Position numbers and translations under genes: made by a program
Source: Neocallimastix lanati (nom. inval.)
Lineage: Eukaryota; Neocallimastigomycota; Neocallimastigomycetes; Neocallimastigales; Neocallimastigaceae
Direction of reading: 5' to 3'
Assembly: GCA_016946835.1 (NCBI GenBank)
Contig: JACVTC010000006.1
Location: 1,692,501-1,756,500, forward strand
DNA: 64,000 nucleotides
Shown here: positions 1-13,189 of the stretch, in pieces
Position numbering within the stretch: position 1 is the stretch's first letter
Layout of the letters: every line of letters begins with the position of its first letter
Notes under the pieces: generated by a model
What the model saw: only the letters and a program-made list of their open reading frames with translations
Told to the model about the DNA's origin: nothing
Databases searched by the model: none

Positions 1-2
1 AT

Positions 3-1111
<1,109 letters not shown>

Positions 1112-1602
1112 ATGGAATAATATTTTAAAAAAAGTACTAATGGTCTATTCTTTGTTCAATTAATTATTTTAATATTATTTTTTTTTTTATTTTTATTTTT
1201 ATTTCTATATGAATCAAAAAAAAAAAGTCATTTCATCATATGTACTTTCTATTGTTATATATACTTTCAAATTCAACTAAATATTATACTTTATCTTCAT
1301 TTCTACTTTCTCCCCTCTAAAATAATATTATTTTTATATTGACACCATGATTAATTAAATTTATTTTGTTATTTTTATATATTCAATGATACATGTACAA
1401 ATTAAAGATGTTTCATTAGATTGATTGATCTTATATATTAGATCAGTTTTATATTTAATAAATATATTTAATTATAAATGTTATGATTAAAAATCTTTTA
1501 AATAAATATTTTATTTTATAATTTTTAAAAAAAAAGAAAAAATTGTTTTTTTTATTATTTATTATTAATATCTACCATCGATTCCATGTCAAATTAAATA
1601 TT

Positions 1603-1639
<37 letters not shown>

Positions 1640-1689
1640 TTTTTTTTTTTTTCAACCTTCGAATATTCTTCTAAAATAAGGAATTTCGT
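1112..1689. other. AT-rich intergenic stretch
   Basis: It contains T-runs, a (TA)n tract near 1600-1632 and no supported coding frame. Confidence 0.6.
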
Positions 1690-1975
1690 TATATCAAAAA
1701 AGTAAACATTTTATGAAATTATCATTATAAAATTCGTTATAAAATTTAAAGATTCTATAAATAATGTTCAATAATTGAACTTTATCATTTTATATTATTT
1801 TCTTTAATAAAGAAGAAGATATGTATAGAAAATAATAATAATTTTCTATTACAAAATTTTATTCTATCATAGGAAATAAAACCTTTTTTTATATATATTT
1901 CTAAAACAATACAATTATTTTTTTTTTTTTTTTTTTTTTTTAGATCATATATTGAAATATTTAATATTTCCATGT
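1690..1975 (-). pseudogene. Relic of an ankyrin-family protein N-terminal region
   Basis: The minus strand reads EIYIKKGFISYDRIKF, then NRKLLLFSIHIFFFIKENNIK-like sequence, then in a shifted frame KFYNEFYNDNFIKCLL. It aligns collinearly with the N-terminal region of the ankyrin pseudogene at 2312-4345 (EIYENGLLTSNRLNF, then a helix-rich stretch, then KFYDNEFIIMLL). The DNA also aligns, including the shared core CTTCTTCTTTATTAAAGAAA. Stops, a poly-A/T insertion and frame changes make it non-functional. No ankyrin repeats follow, so only the N-terminal region was kept or copied. Confidence 0.65.
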
Positions 1976-2311
1976 TTCTGTAATCAAAAACTTTTTTAAA
2001 TTAAACATTATTATATAATTTTTGGTATTTTTTTTTTTTTTTTTTTTTTTTTTATTTGTCAAATTTCTATTATATTATTTAATAGTATATTATTAATTTA
2101 TGATGAATTATTATTACTATTAATATTATAATTGTTTTTATTATTTTAATATTTATTATTTACTTTTTTATTTGTTTGTTTGTTTAATTGTTTGTTTGTT
2201 TAATTGTTTGTTTGTTTATTTATTTTAGGTTTTTAATTACTATATATTATTTATTATTTATATATTTTTTATAACATTTTTTCTCTTATATTTTTTAATT
2301 TTTTTTATATT
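1976..2311. other. AT-rich spacer with TTTG repeats
   Basis: This spacer separates two ankyrin-family relics. It holds long T-runs (near 2030-2053) and a short TTTG/TTTAATTG tandem array at 2168-2220. No gene was seen. Confidence 0.6.
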
Positions 2312-4345
2312 TTATTTTTTAAGTTCAACTAGATATTTTTTTATATCTTCTTTCGTAGAACGTTTACCTAATCCAAAATATAGACATAATATTTCTTCAG
2401 AATTAATTTTATCAATGACTTTATTTATATCTGCTCCTTGCTCAACTAAATATCTTATTATTTTTTCGGTTGCATTCCTGCATGCAAAAAATAACGTTGT
2501 TTCACCAGATTTATTTTCTTTATTAATATCTGCTCCTTGGTCAATTAAATATTTTACTATTTTTTTTATTTTCTCTCATGCATGCATAAAATAAAGCTGT
2601 TTCACCATATTCATTTTCTATTGTGATATCTATTCCATGTTCAACTAAATATTTTACTAGATTTTCAATTAGACTTTCATTTCTTCCTTCGCATGCAATA
2701 AATAAAATTGTTTCTCCTTCGTCATTTTTAATTTTAACATCTGCTCCATGTTCCACTAAATATTCTACTATTTTTTCATTTCCACTCTTGCATGCATTAA
2801 ACAAAGCTGTTTCTCCATGATCATTTCTTTTTTTTTATATCTACTTCTTGTTCAACTAAATATCTTACTATTTCTTCGTTTCCATCTATGCATGCATTAA
2901 AAAGAGGTGTTTCAGCTGATTCATTTTCTTTGTTAATATCTGCTCCTTATTCAACGAAATATTCTACTAATTTTACAGTTCCACTCCGGCATGCTTTAAA
3001 TAGCGGTGTTTCAGACCGTTTATTTTCTTTATTAATATCTGCTCCATGTTCAACTAAATATTTTACTAGATTTTCATTTCCATTACGGCATATATCAAAT
3101 AGTACTGTTTCACCATATTCATTTACTATTGTTATATCTACTTCATGTTCTACTAAAAATTTTACTAGATTTTCATTTAGATTTTCATTTCCTCCTTCGC
3201 ATGCAATAAATAAAATTGTTTCTCCTTCGTCATTTTTAATTTTAACATCTGTTCCATGTTCCACTAAATATTCTACCATTTTTTCATTCTTGCATGCATT
3301 AAATAAAGCTGTTTCTCCCATGTTTATTTTTTATTGTTATATCTATTCCAAGTTCAACTAAATATTTTACGAGATTTTCATTTCCAGTTTCGCATGCCAT
3401 AAACAAAAGTGTTTCCCTCTTGGCATTTTTTTTTTTATTTTTTATATTTGCTCCCAGTTCCACGAAATATTTTACGAGATTTTCATTTCCACTTTTACAT
3501 GCCATAAATAACGGTGAATCACCGTTCATATCTACTATTCTCATACCGGCACCATGTTCAATTAAATATTTTGCTATTCTTTCATTTCCTTCTTCACATA
3601 CACAATGTAATGAGGTTTTCTTACTACCATTTCCTTTATTTACATCCGCTCCATGTTTAATTAAATATTTTACAATTTTTTCATTTCCTTTTCAACAAGA
3701 ACAACATAATGGTGTTTCATCATCATCATCATCATCATTTACTTCATTTACATCAGCTCCATGTTCAAATAAATATTTAATTATATGTTCTTTTCCATCT
3801 CCACATGCATCTACAAAATAATCTTGAATATTTTCAGGAGAATCTTCTTTTAAAATTTTACATGGATAATCTTCTGTCGTCTGATTTATTGAAATTATAT
3901 ATTGATCATTAGACATCATTCTATTTATGTCAGTGACAGAAATTGAGATTTTATTTTTATATTGATAAAGTAACATTATAATGAATTCATTATCATAAAA
4001 TTTAAAGTTATCAAAAATAATTGATAATAACTGAATTTCATTATTTTTTATTAGTTTCTTTAATAAAGAAGAAGAAATCCAAAGAAAATCACTACAATTT
4101 TTTATTATAAAATTTAATCTATTAGAAGTAAGCAAGCCATTTTCATAGATCTCCATAAGAAAATCTATTTTTTTTTTTTTTGAATTTCTTTTAATAATAT
4201 TATTTATTGAAGATTTTAATATTCTTTTTTTCCCATCATCTATATTTTTTATTAATAATTCAATTTTAAAGTTACTATTTGATTTTTTAATATTATAATT
4301 TCTATTTTTATTTTTTGAAGAAACCATTTTTTTTTTAAAAAACAA
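2312..4345 (-). pseudogene. Ankyrin-repeat protein gene with five disabling lesions
   Basis: Translation begins at 4345 (or at the internal ATG at 4327). A helix-rich N-terminal region of about 180 residues is followed by about a dozen ankyrin repeats of the form GNENLVKYLVEHGADI-(8-10 aa)-GETALFNAC, ending in a short tail with stop TAA at 2312-2314. The frame is cut by an in-frame TGA at 3689-3691 (after ETPLCCSC), a one-base insertion near 3312 (extra G in the GET motif), a TAA at 2944-2949 (VEYFVE-stop-GAD, where the repeats have His or Gln), an extra A in an A-run near 2830, and a frame change near 2565. Each lesion is small, and the consensus resumes directly after it. Ankyrin repeats mediate protein-protein contacts; the specific role is unknown. 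Confidence 0.85.
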
Positions 4346-5407
4346 TAAGTATTAAAAATAAAAATTAAAAATTAAAATAAAAAGTTAAGCAATATATAAA
4401 ATAAGTTTTATATATTTTTATTTAATATAATTATTTAAAAAATAAAATAAAAATAAAATAAGATGAAATAAAAAAAAAAAAAAAAAAAAAAAAAAAATAA
4501 AAAAAAGAAAAAAAATTCATTTATATATAAATTTTTTTTTTTTTTTTATTTTATTATAAATATCATTTAGCCTTTCTTTAATATTATATTTAATTTTTAA
4601 TTTATTTTAATTCCAAATTTTTTAATATTATATTTTAGAACTAAAAAAAAAATATTAAAATTTGGAAATAAATATACATACATATATATATATATATATT
4701 TTTTAGACAGGGAAGAAAATAAATATATATATATATATTTATGTATTGTAGTTCTAAATTTTTTTTTTTTTTTCTATTGGATGTTAGCAATAAAAAAAAT
4801 TTTTTTTTTTTATTTCTATATTTTTGGAACAAAATAAAATAATTATAGTATCAAAAATTATTTATAATAGTTTAAAAATAAATAAAATTTTAATATTAAA
4901 TAAAATAAAAAAATAAAAATAAAAATAAAAATAAAAATAAAAAATAAGAATTCCCTTTTTATCATATAACTATATTAAAAAATAAATGAGAATCTAGACA
5001 TAAAATTATATATATATATTCTGAATTGTGGAACTAAACTAATTTTTTTTTTTATTGGACGTTAAAAAATTAAAAAAAAAAAAAAAAAAAAAATTTTTTT
5101 TATTAATTTTAATATTTATATTTTTATTTATTTACTTATTTATTTTATTTAATTTTATTCATTTTTGATTTATTTTAATTTTTTTTTCTTTTTTCTTTTT
5201 TATTTATATTTATTTATATTTATATGATTTCAATTTATTTTATTTTATTTTATTTTTGTTCAATGATTTTTAAGAAAAGATTTTCGCATTTTTATGTTAA
5301 TATATATATATATTTATTAATAGTATTACTAATTTTTTTTTTTTTTTTTTTATTTTATTAATTATATAGATTATATAGTATTATGATTATGGTTATTTCT
5401 ATATAAA

Positions 5408-5438
<31 letters not shown>

Positions 5439-5508
5439 ATTACATTTCGATATTTAGTGTGTTATTTAGTATGTTAAAATTTATAATAGTATTTTCTTTT
5501 TCTTTCTT

Positions 5509-5546
<38 letters not shown>

Positions 5547-5800
5547 TTAATTTTATTTTTTTAATAATTACATTTTTGATATTGAGTATGTTAGAATTAA
5601 TAACAGTAATTTTTTTTTTTTTTTTTTTTTTTATTTCTAAAATTTTTAATTAAAAAAATTTTCTATTTAAAAGGTGATACTATCAAAATTATTTATTAAA
5701 AATTTTTGTATGGGGGATAAAAGAAAAATAAAAAAAATAAAATAAAATAAAATAACATTAAATAAAAAGATAATAATTAGAATTTATTAAACAAATATTA

Positions 5801-5844
<44 letters not shown>

Positions 5845-6065
5845 TTTTTTATTTTAATTTTTTAAACTTTTTTTTTTTTTTTTTTAATTATTATTATTTT
5901 TATTATTATTATTTCTTTTATTTTTTTTTTTTTTTTTTTTCTTTTAATTTTTTCTTTCATTTTTTTTTTTTTTTAAAAAAAAAAAAAATAAATAAACATT
6001 ATACATATGAAAATATGAATTTTTTTATTTTATTTTAATTTTTTTTTAATTTAATTTATTTTATT
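4346..6065. other. AT-rich intergenic region with short local repeats
   Basis: It consists mainly of A/T homopolymers and (TA)n. A hairpin lies at 4611-4667: TTCCAAATTT-type arm and its complement ending in AAATTTGGAA, about 17 bp each. Two degenerate direct repeats are visible: one around 4740-4790 and 5020-5070 (sharing ATTGGA(T/C)GTTA), another around 5435-5490 and 5564-5613 (sharing TAATAATTACATTT). Small open frames here translate homopolymer and are not believable genes. Confidence 0.6.
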
Positions 6066-7799
6066 TTATTTTAAAATATTATTTTCAGTAATAATTTTTC
6101 CAAGTTGATTTCTATTACGTTGAAGGAAAATTGGGTATATAGAGAAAAACATGGAATCTACCACTTCATTTTTAGCTTCATCAAATACACCAAGAGTTGG
6201 AAGATTATTAAATTCATGATTAATTCTTCCAATAATATCTGCTGTAATATTCACTGGAGCAGGACCTTCAATACTAATAAAGGTATTATAAAAAGTTTGA
6301 TAGTAAGGAAGTAGCGGAGGTAATATAGGTAAATTAGGATCAAAGGATTCCTCATCAAGATTACTTGAAGATAAACTTCCACTATGCGAATTACTATACA
6401 TCATATCTTGCAATGAAAACAAACTATAATATTCTGTTCCTCGACTATCGGCTTCAGCTTCCCCTAAATGATGCATGGTTCGACTTACCAATTTATGTAA
6501 TGTACAATAGTTTTCCCAAAACAATACATTTTCAACTGAGAATTCTTGTACAGCTACCGTTTTTAATTCTTCAACTAAACTTGGATGTTTTAAAACTCTA
6601 TAAAAGAATTCGATGGTATTCATTGAATCATTTGTTCTCTTTTTATTAATACGTTCAATTTTAATACATTGTACCAGCGGTATAATTACGGAAGTGAGTT
6701 GGATATATATTCCTATGATAACAAAGAAGAGGATCGCTTGCTTCGTACGTAAATAAATTTGATGTTTACTCGTTAATGATCTTTTCATTTCCTTTTCATC
6801 TAACGTAATAATATCCTTCATTTCAAATTTAAAATAGAAATAAAGAAAACCAATTAAGATACTAATAATAGCACTACTAAAACAATCAAACTTATAACCA
6901 AATTTTTGATCATCATTAATTTCAGAAAAGGCAAAGGTACCTGCAATCACTAAACAAATTGTAGTGAATAAAATAGTTAAGACTTCTGGTATTCTATACA
7001 TGGTACGCATGTATGAAAATGTACTAACATTTTCTCTTTTAATATCGGCCACCAATGTAGAATTTTTTGCTAATTTATCCATATAACACTTACCATACAT
7101 TTCACTATTAATTCTTGCATTAATATCAACAAGAGAAAATCCACAAATTGTACCAAAACCTTTATGATCCATATTTGCCTTAATATGAAATCCTACGGAT
7201 ATTAATGAAACTAAAAATACTAATAATGGAATTAAAATTTTAGTAAGCTTTTTATTTACTAAACGATAGATGGATTTGAAATAGATATTGGGTTCCACAA
7301 GACCTGAATTTTTTTCTGCTTTTTTAGTAAATTTATTTTTATTTAGAGTAGTCACCTTAAAAATATTTAATTTATATAAAAGAATAAGTCTAAAAGCACG
7401 AAAAACATAACATGCTTGCATTATAAATGTTGCTATCGTTGCTGAGTAATAGGTCAATGAACATGGTAATCTCATTATATTGGTTGAGGAATTACTAAAA
7501 GTAGATAAAAAATTAGCTATTCCACCAATAAAAGTAAGTACGAAATTTCTTTGTTTGAAAATATACCAATCTTTATATTTTATAATCCATAACAATGGTA
7601 CGAAATAATATATTAATAATAATATTTCCAAAACACAATACATTTTACCACTTTTAGTTTCTAAACCTATAAATATTCCTACAGTTCCATCATATTTGTC
7701 ATTTACATAATTATAAAATTTATATTTTGAATCCTTAAAAGTACAATAATAATTATTTATTTCTTCAGTAGAGGAGGTGATATTAACAGGTGTTGACAT
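6066..7799 (-). CDS. Seven-transmembrane receptor with C-terminal RGS domain
   Basis: This single-exon gene encodes 577 residues. Seven hydrophobic segments lie at roughly 54-74, 86-103, 113-146, 188-206, 271-292, 304-324 and 354-377. The segment 4-5 loop is long and holds Asn-glycosylation sequons. A cytoplasmic RGS (regulator of G-protein signalling) domain covers about 396-560: SLVEELKTVAVQEFSVENVL, then FWENY at 427-431, and late helices FYNTFISIEG, PVNITADIIGRINHEF and DEAKNEVVDSMFF. An acidic, Ser-rich insertion of about 55 residues (441-495) splits the domain. RGS domains speed GTP hydrolysis by G-alpha; 7TM-RGS fusions are known from fungi (GprK-like) and plants (AtRGS1). The ligand is unknown. 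The start is the first ATG, preceded by a long T-run on the plus strand. No frame damage is seen, so it is probably functional. Confidence 0.9.
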   Translation of the reverse strand: MSTPVNITSSTEEINNYYCTFKDSKYKFYNYVNDKYDGTVGIFIGLETKSGKMYCVLEILLLIYYFVPLLWIIKYKDWYIFKQRNFVLTFIGGIANFLSTFSNSSTNIMRLPCSLTYYSATIATFIMQACYVFRAFRLILLYKLNIFKVTTLNKNKFTKKAEKNSGLVEPNIYFKSIYRLVNKKLTKILIPLLVFLVSLISVGFHIKANMDHKGFGTICGFSLVDINARINSEMYGKCYMDKLAKNSTLVADIKRENVSTFSYMRTMYRIPEVLTILFTTICLVIAGTFAFSEINDDQKFGYKFDCFSSAIISILIGFLYFYFKFEMKDIITLDEKEMKRSLTSKHQIYLRTKQAILFFVIIGIYIQLTSVIIPLVQCIKIERINKKRTNDSMNTIEFFYRVLKHPSLVEELKTVAVQEFSVENVLFWENYCTLHKLVSRTMHHLGEAEADSRGTEYYSLFSLQDMMYSNSHSGSLSSSNLDEESFDPNLPILPPLLPYYQTFYNTFISIEGPAPVNITADIIGRINHEFNNLPTLGVFDEAKNEVVDSMFFSIYPIFLQRNRNQLGKIITENNILK

Positions 7800-7802
7800 T
7801 TT

Positions 7803-7833
<31 letters not shown>

Positions 7834-10259
7834 CTAAATAAATAAAAAATATATCTATATTATATATTATAGATGTATAATTATGATATTCTTATAATAT
7901 TTATTTAGCTTTGAACTTTTTTAATTTCTGTTGATAATATATATTTAGTATTTTTTTTTTTTTTTTTTACTTTAATTAATTTATATTAATTAATTTATAT
8001 ATATTTTTAATAATAAATACCTTTATTAAATTATACTTTTTTTTTTTTTAATAAGTAATTTTATATTTATAATAAAACTTTTTTCCTTTATTTTATTTTA
8101 TTTTTTTTTTTTGACAATTACTGAAATATTTTACATTAAATAATATTTTCTATTATTTCAATAGAAAGTCACTTTGTGTTTGACCTTTATTTTAATTTGT
8201 TATATATTTTAAATAAATTATACTTTAATTTATTAATTATATTTAACAAAAAAAGTATTTTATTATACTCATATTATATATATATATGTATAAATATTTG
8301 AAATTATATAAAGACAATAAAAATATATATAAATTATCTTTTATTGTATGAAAGATAATACTAAGGGGATATGATTGATATGATTTTCTTTTAATATATA
8401 TATATTATAAGTTATATTAAATATGATTTGCAAAGGAAGTATAAATTGTTATTTTGTTATATAAATTTATTAAACTTAACAAAGTATGATAGTAATTTGA
8501 TTTATTTTTTTTCTTATTTTGTTATAAATTTATTAAACTTTTTTTTTTCTCTTTTAGAGTATATAACTATATAAATTATATTTATAAGGAATAACTATAT
8601 ATATATAATTTATATAATTTATAAAATTTGTTTAACAAATAACTATTTTTTTTCTTAATATATACTATATAGAAAAGTTAGAAAAGGATTAAATAATAAT
8701 TTTTTAATTTAAAAAAAAAAAAATAATATACAAAACAACAATTTAACTTTTAAATAAAGAAAATATTAATATATATTCCTTTATTCCTTAATCATTCTTC
8801 AAATCTTTTCCCCTCTTTTTTTTAACTTAATTTAAAATTACTTTTTAATATATATATAAATTTTATTTTTTCAAAGTAATACGTGATGACTTTTTTTTTT
8901 TTTTTTTTTTTTTAAATTAAATTTTTTTGAAGAAAATCTACGCTTTTATATTAAATTAAAAATGATATAAATTATAGTTAAGTATTGTTTTATAAATTAA
9001 ATATTATCATTAAAGTTTATTTATTTGTATTAATATTAATTTTTAATTAAAAAAAACTTTATTTACTAATATTTATTATACCTTGTCATAATTCAGAATA
9101 ATATATTACATTTCATTATATTCAAATATAATATAATGTTAATATATTATCTTTCTATTCTTTGTTATTATTATTTTCAAAAGAAGAATAGAAAAAAATT
9201 TGTGTTATATAATAAAAATAGATTAATCAAATATATTAATATTAAATATTTTTATTAAAAAAAAATATATAGTAAATAAATAAATATTATATAAATAAAT
9301 AAATATTATATAAATAAATATTATATAAATGAATAAATATTAAATAAATAAATAAATATTAAATATATAGTAAATAAATATTAAATAAATAAATTAAGAG
9401 AAGAATAATATTGAATAAATTGTTCATGTTCATATTCTACATCATATTATAAATTTATAAATATAAAATAGACATTGTATTTTGTATATAAATTATATAA
9501 ATATGAATAAATAAAAATATAATCATATAATTAATATATAATGATAATAATATGAATAGCATCAATAACTATTTTTGCTTAAAAAAGTTATGATGATTTA
9601 ATATTAATAATATGAATAAAATAAATATATTATTCAATATTATATATAAAAATAAAGAAGAAAAAAATAATAATAAAAAATAGGATTTTTGTCTATTTTA
9701 AACATTTTTATCACAGTTAAACAACGAAAAAAAGAATATTAACTTCATATGATTGAAATTTTAATTAAATGAACTTAAAAAATGAAAAACTTTTTAAAAG
9801 AATTAAAAAAAAAAAGAATTAAAAAAAAAAAAAAAAAGAAAAAAATTATTAATATTAAAAAATTGAGAAGAGAAAACTTTTAAATAAATAATTTAATAAG
9901 TAACCATGTTCATTTTCATTCCTTAATCTTTATATTTATTTATTATTAGCAGTATTTTCATATAAAAGATAAATAATATATTCATTTAAATATGATATTA
10001 TCATGTATGATCTATTATGTATATGATATATTATACGCATAAAATATTAAATATATATAGTATATATGACAAAAAAAAAATATATATATATATATTATAT
10101 ATATGCTAATAAATAAATATACTATAAATACTATAGAATATATAACAATAGTAGTATACACAAGGTTTGGCTAAGTGTGTTGTATAGCGTTGCATTTTTA
10201 TTGTAAATTTTTATTATCATGTTACATGTTATAACTTACCATAAATATTCTTACTATAT
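7800..10259. other. AT-rich intergenic region
   Basis: It consists of poly-T runs, (TA)n tracts and AAAT/ATAA-type imperfect repeats (9260-9400). The only higher-complexity spot is about 10158-10195 (AAGGTTTGGCTAAGTGTG), too short to assign. No gene was seen. Confidence 0.6.
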
Positions 10260-10900
10260 ATACCATTTACTTTTATATATTATTATATTATTTATTATAA
10301 AATATACTATATACTATTTATTCTATTAATATACTATTTATTATAAACTATACTATATACTATTATTCTATATATTATTCACTATACTACATACTATTAT
10401 ACTATTTATGATTAAAAATATAAAACTATACTATATACTATTATACCATATATTATTAAAATTAAAATATATATTATTATATTATATATTAATAATGATA
10501 TTATATATCAATAACTATTTATTATTATTTATTATTATACTATATATTAATTATACTACATATTATAAACTATACTATATACTATATACTATACTATTTA
10601 TTATTCTATTATTTATTATTATTTATTATTTATTATTATTAATAAATACTCTTTTTTAATTCTTTTTATTATTTATTTATTTATTATTTATTATTTATTA
10701 TTTATTATCTATTATTTATTTATTTATTATCTATTATTTATTTATTTATTATTTATTTATTTATTATTTATTATTTATTTATTATTCAATTATTTATTTA
10801 TTTATTTATTATTTATTATTTATTTATTATTCAATTATTTATTTATTTATTATTTATTATTTATTTATTATTCAATTATTTATTTATTTTATAGTATATA
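10260..10900. repeat. TACTAT and ATT/ATTT repeat array
   Basis: The first part is built on ACTATATACTATT-like units. From about 10670 it becomes TTATT/TTTATT units. Three ATTCAATT interruptions at 10784, 10829 and 10870 give a higher-order period of 41-45 bp. The open frame across the first part is simple repeat and not a gene. Confidence 0.75.
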
Positions 10901-10942
10901 ATTTTATATTTTTTTAAAATTTTGTTTTCCTTCTTAAATGTG

Positions 10943-11041
10943 TCAATGAACAATAAGATGATGATCTTCAATTTTAAAATAAAGTTCATATAAATGAAAA
11001 AATTCATCAATTTCCATATTCAGCAATGGTTCCACAAACTT
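10943..11041 (-). pseudogene. Isolated coding-like island, unknown family
   Basis: The minus strand has an open stretch reading KFVEPLLNMEIDEFF followed by HLYELYFKIEDHHLIVH. Its composition is normal for a protein and clearly richer in sequence complexity than the surrounding AT repeats. There is no start codon or flanking exon that can be tied to it. It may be a gene remnant or an exon. The family is not recognised. Confidence 0.35.
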
Positions 11042-11603
11042 TCAACGTTTTGGTGAAAATAATAAAACATAAAAAAAAAAATAACAAATCTAAAAATAAA
11101 TAAATAAAAAAGTATATAAAAAAATATATATAAAATATGGAAATATGGAAATATAAAAAATATAATAAAAAATATAATATAAGAAATATATATAAAAATA
11201 TAAGAAATATATATAAATATATATAAAATAATAAAATATATATAAAATAATTAAATTTAAAGAGTACTTATAGATAATTGATTGAATTTTTTTTTAATAT
11301 ATTTAAAGTATGACATAATGAATGAATATTAATAAATTAAAATAAAAAATATTAAATTTAATTTAATGCTTTCATTTTTTTTTTATTTTTTTTGTGATTG
11401 TAGCCAAAATGATGGAAATTATTGCTTTATTTTTTTTTATTAATTTAAATAAAAAAACAAAAAAAAATAAAATAAAATATTAAAGTATATTAACATTTAT
11501 ATTATTTTATATATTTATATTATTATATATATTTATATTTATTTATATTTATATTATATATATTTATATTATATATATATTTATATTATATATATTTATA
11601 TTA

Positions 11604-11812
11604 TTATATATATTTATATTTATATGGGGTATTAAATAATAAATAATAAATAATAAATAAATAATAAATAATAAATAATAAATAATAAATAATAAATAAT
11701 AAATAATAAATAATAAATAATAAATAATAAATAATTGAATAATTAATAATTGAATAATAATAATAATAAATAAATAAATAATAAATAAATAAATAATAAA
11801 AAAGAGTATTCA
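11604..11812. repeat. AAAT/AATA simple repeat array
   Basis: This is a near-perfect TAATAAA-unit array with a few TTGAATAA interruptions. The minus-strand frame of Tyr/Leu/Ile is a repeat shadow. Confidence 0.8.
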
Positions 11813-12444
11813 TTTATAATAAAAAAAAAGTAAATTTATAACGGATAAACATATTTAATAATAATTGTTTGTCTTAAATAAGATTTTGATCATTAACTAA
11901 TTAAAGCATTGTTTCTTTACACAACAATAATTAAATTCATTCAAAGTCATGATGAAACCATTTTGGTTCTTTTTTTTTTTTTTTCTTATTTTTTTTTTCC
12001 TTTTTATTATTCATCTTTTTAAATGAAAGAATGAACTAATCATTAGTATTTTTTTTTTATTTTTTTATTTTTTTATTTTTATTTTTTTTTATTTTATTTT
12101 TTTTATTTTTCATTTATTAAACAAAAAAAAGTTTATAATATAAAACTTTATTTTATATTAATTATAATATTAAATAATATATTAATATATATTTTATATA
12201 CAATTATTATGTATATTTATATTTACATATATTATTATTTATATATTAATTTATGTATATTGATATTAATATTTATATTTATTTATATTTATATTAAATA
12301 TGAATATAAATAAAATATATATTAATACTAATATTATTATTTATATTTATATATATTATAAATATATTTAATAATAAAATTTTATAATTATTCATTACTT
12401 AATAATAATTTATTCGGTTTTTTTTTCTTTATATGTAATTATAG
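11813..12444. other. AT-rich stretch
   Basis: It contains T-runs and TATA/TTAT sequence. A short piece at 11405-11460 just upstream (ATGATGGAAATTATTGCT) and 11950-11972 have slightly higher complexity. No gene is supported. Confidence 0.5.
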
Positions 12445-12579
12445 ATTATCACTTACTTTGCCACTCTGAATGATGAACATGTATGGAGGAAGAACTCGTT
12501 AGCTGATGCTTTGAAACCTAAACTTAAAATGATCATAGCTTCTATAATTATTCCTTTTTATTATATATATATCGTCTAG
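12445..12579 (+). pseudogene. Coding-like island preceded by a splice-acceptor-like TAG
   Basis: After TAATTATAG at 12436-12444 an open frame reads IITYFATLNDEHVWRKNSLA, then DALKPKLKMIIASIIIPFYY, stopping at TAG 12577-12579. The amino-acid mix is gene-like and the GC content is higher than that of the flanks. It could be a last exon or a gene relic. No matching upstream exon could be confirmed, and the family is not recognised. Confidence 0.35.
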
Positions 12580-13189
12580 TTCATGTTGAGTAATTTTTTT
12601 TATTTTTTTTTTTATTTTTATTTTGTTGTTATTGTTTTAAAATGAGATAATCTCAATTCAATTAGGAAAATTTTAAAAATATTGTTAAAAATTAATCTCC
12701 ACAACATTTTGTATGTATTATCAAATAAAAAAAATTAAAAAAAAATAAAAAAAAAAAAAAGCAATAATAATACTCATCTGTATCTCTTTTTTACTTTATC
12801 CTCTCTACCTTTAATCTTTCCATTTCTTCTCTTTCTATAAAATGGTCATGTCTCTAAAATAGAAATCATTACATTTTATCAATTAATAACTATAAATGGA
12901 TTTCTCTTTATTTCTTTTTTTTTTTTTTTTTTTTTTTGAATTTAATAGGATACATTTAATATAAATAAAAATAGAAATAATACTTAAATAAGTTAAATTT
13001 TCCATTCCATTATTATTATTTTTATTTTTATATTATTTTTATATTATTATTTTTTTTATTTCCCCTTTGATATTAATTATATTTATTTTTTTTTTAATTT
13101 ATATCATAATGGTTGCTTATTTTGGTATAAATTTATATTAAAAAATTTGTTATAAATGGAATCTCTTATATTAAAAATAAACTATGAAA

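Noticed and set aside
2623-3821. Plus-strand Ser/Pro-rich frames with SAPCSTKYFTRFSF motifs
   Set aside because: They are antisense shadows of the minus-strand ankyrin repeats. The periodicity comes from the repeats.
10158-10195. Possible small RNA gene in a GC-richer patch
   Set aside because: It is too short and shows no cloverleaf, box elements or terminator that could be argued.
12460-12540. Possible C/D-box snoRNA (ATGATGA and CTGA present)
   Set aside because: The boxes are too close together, no terminal stem is seen, and the interval has an open protein-like frame.
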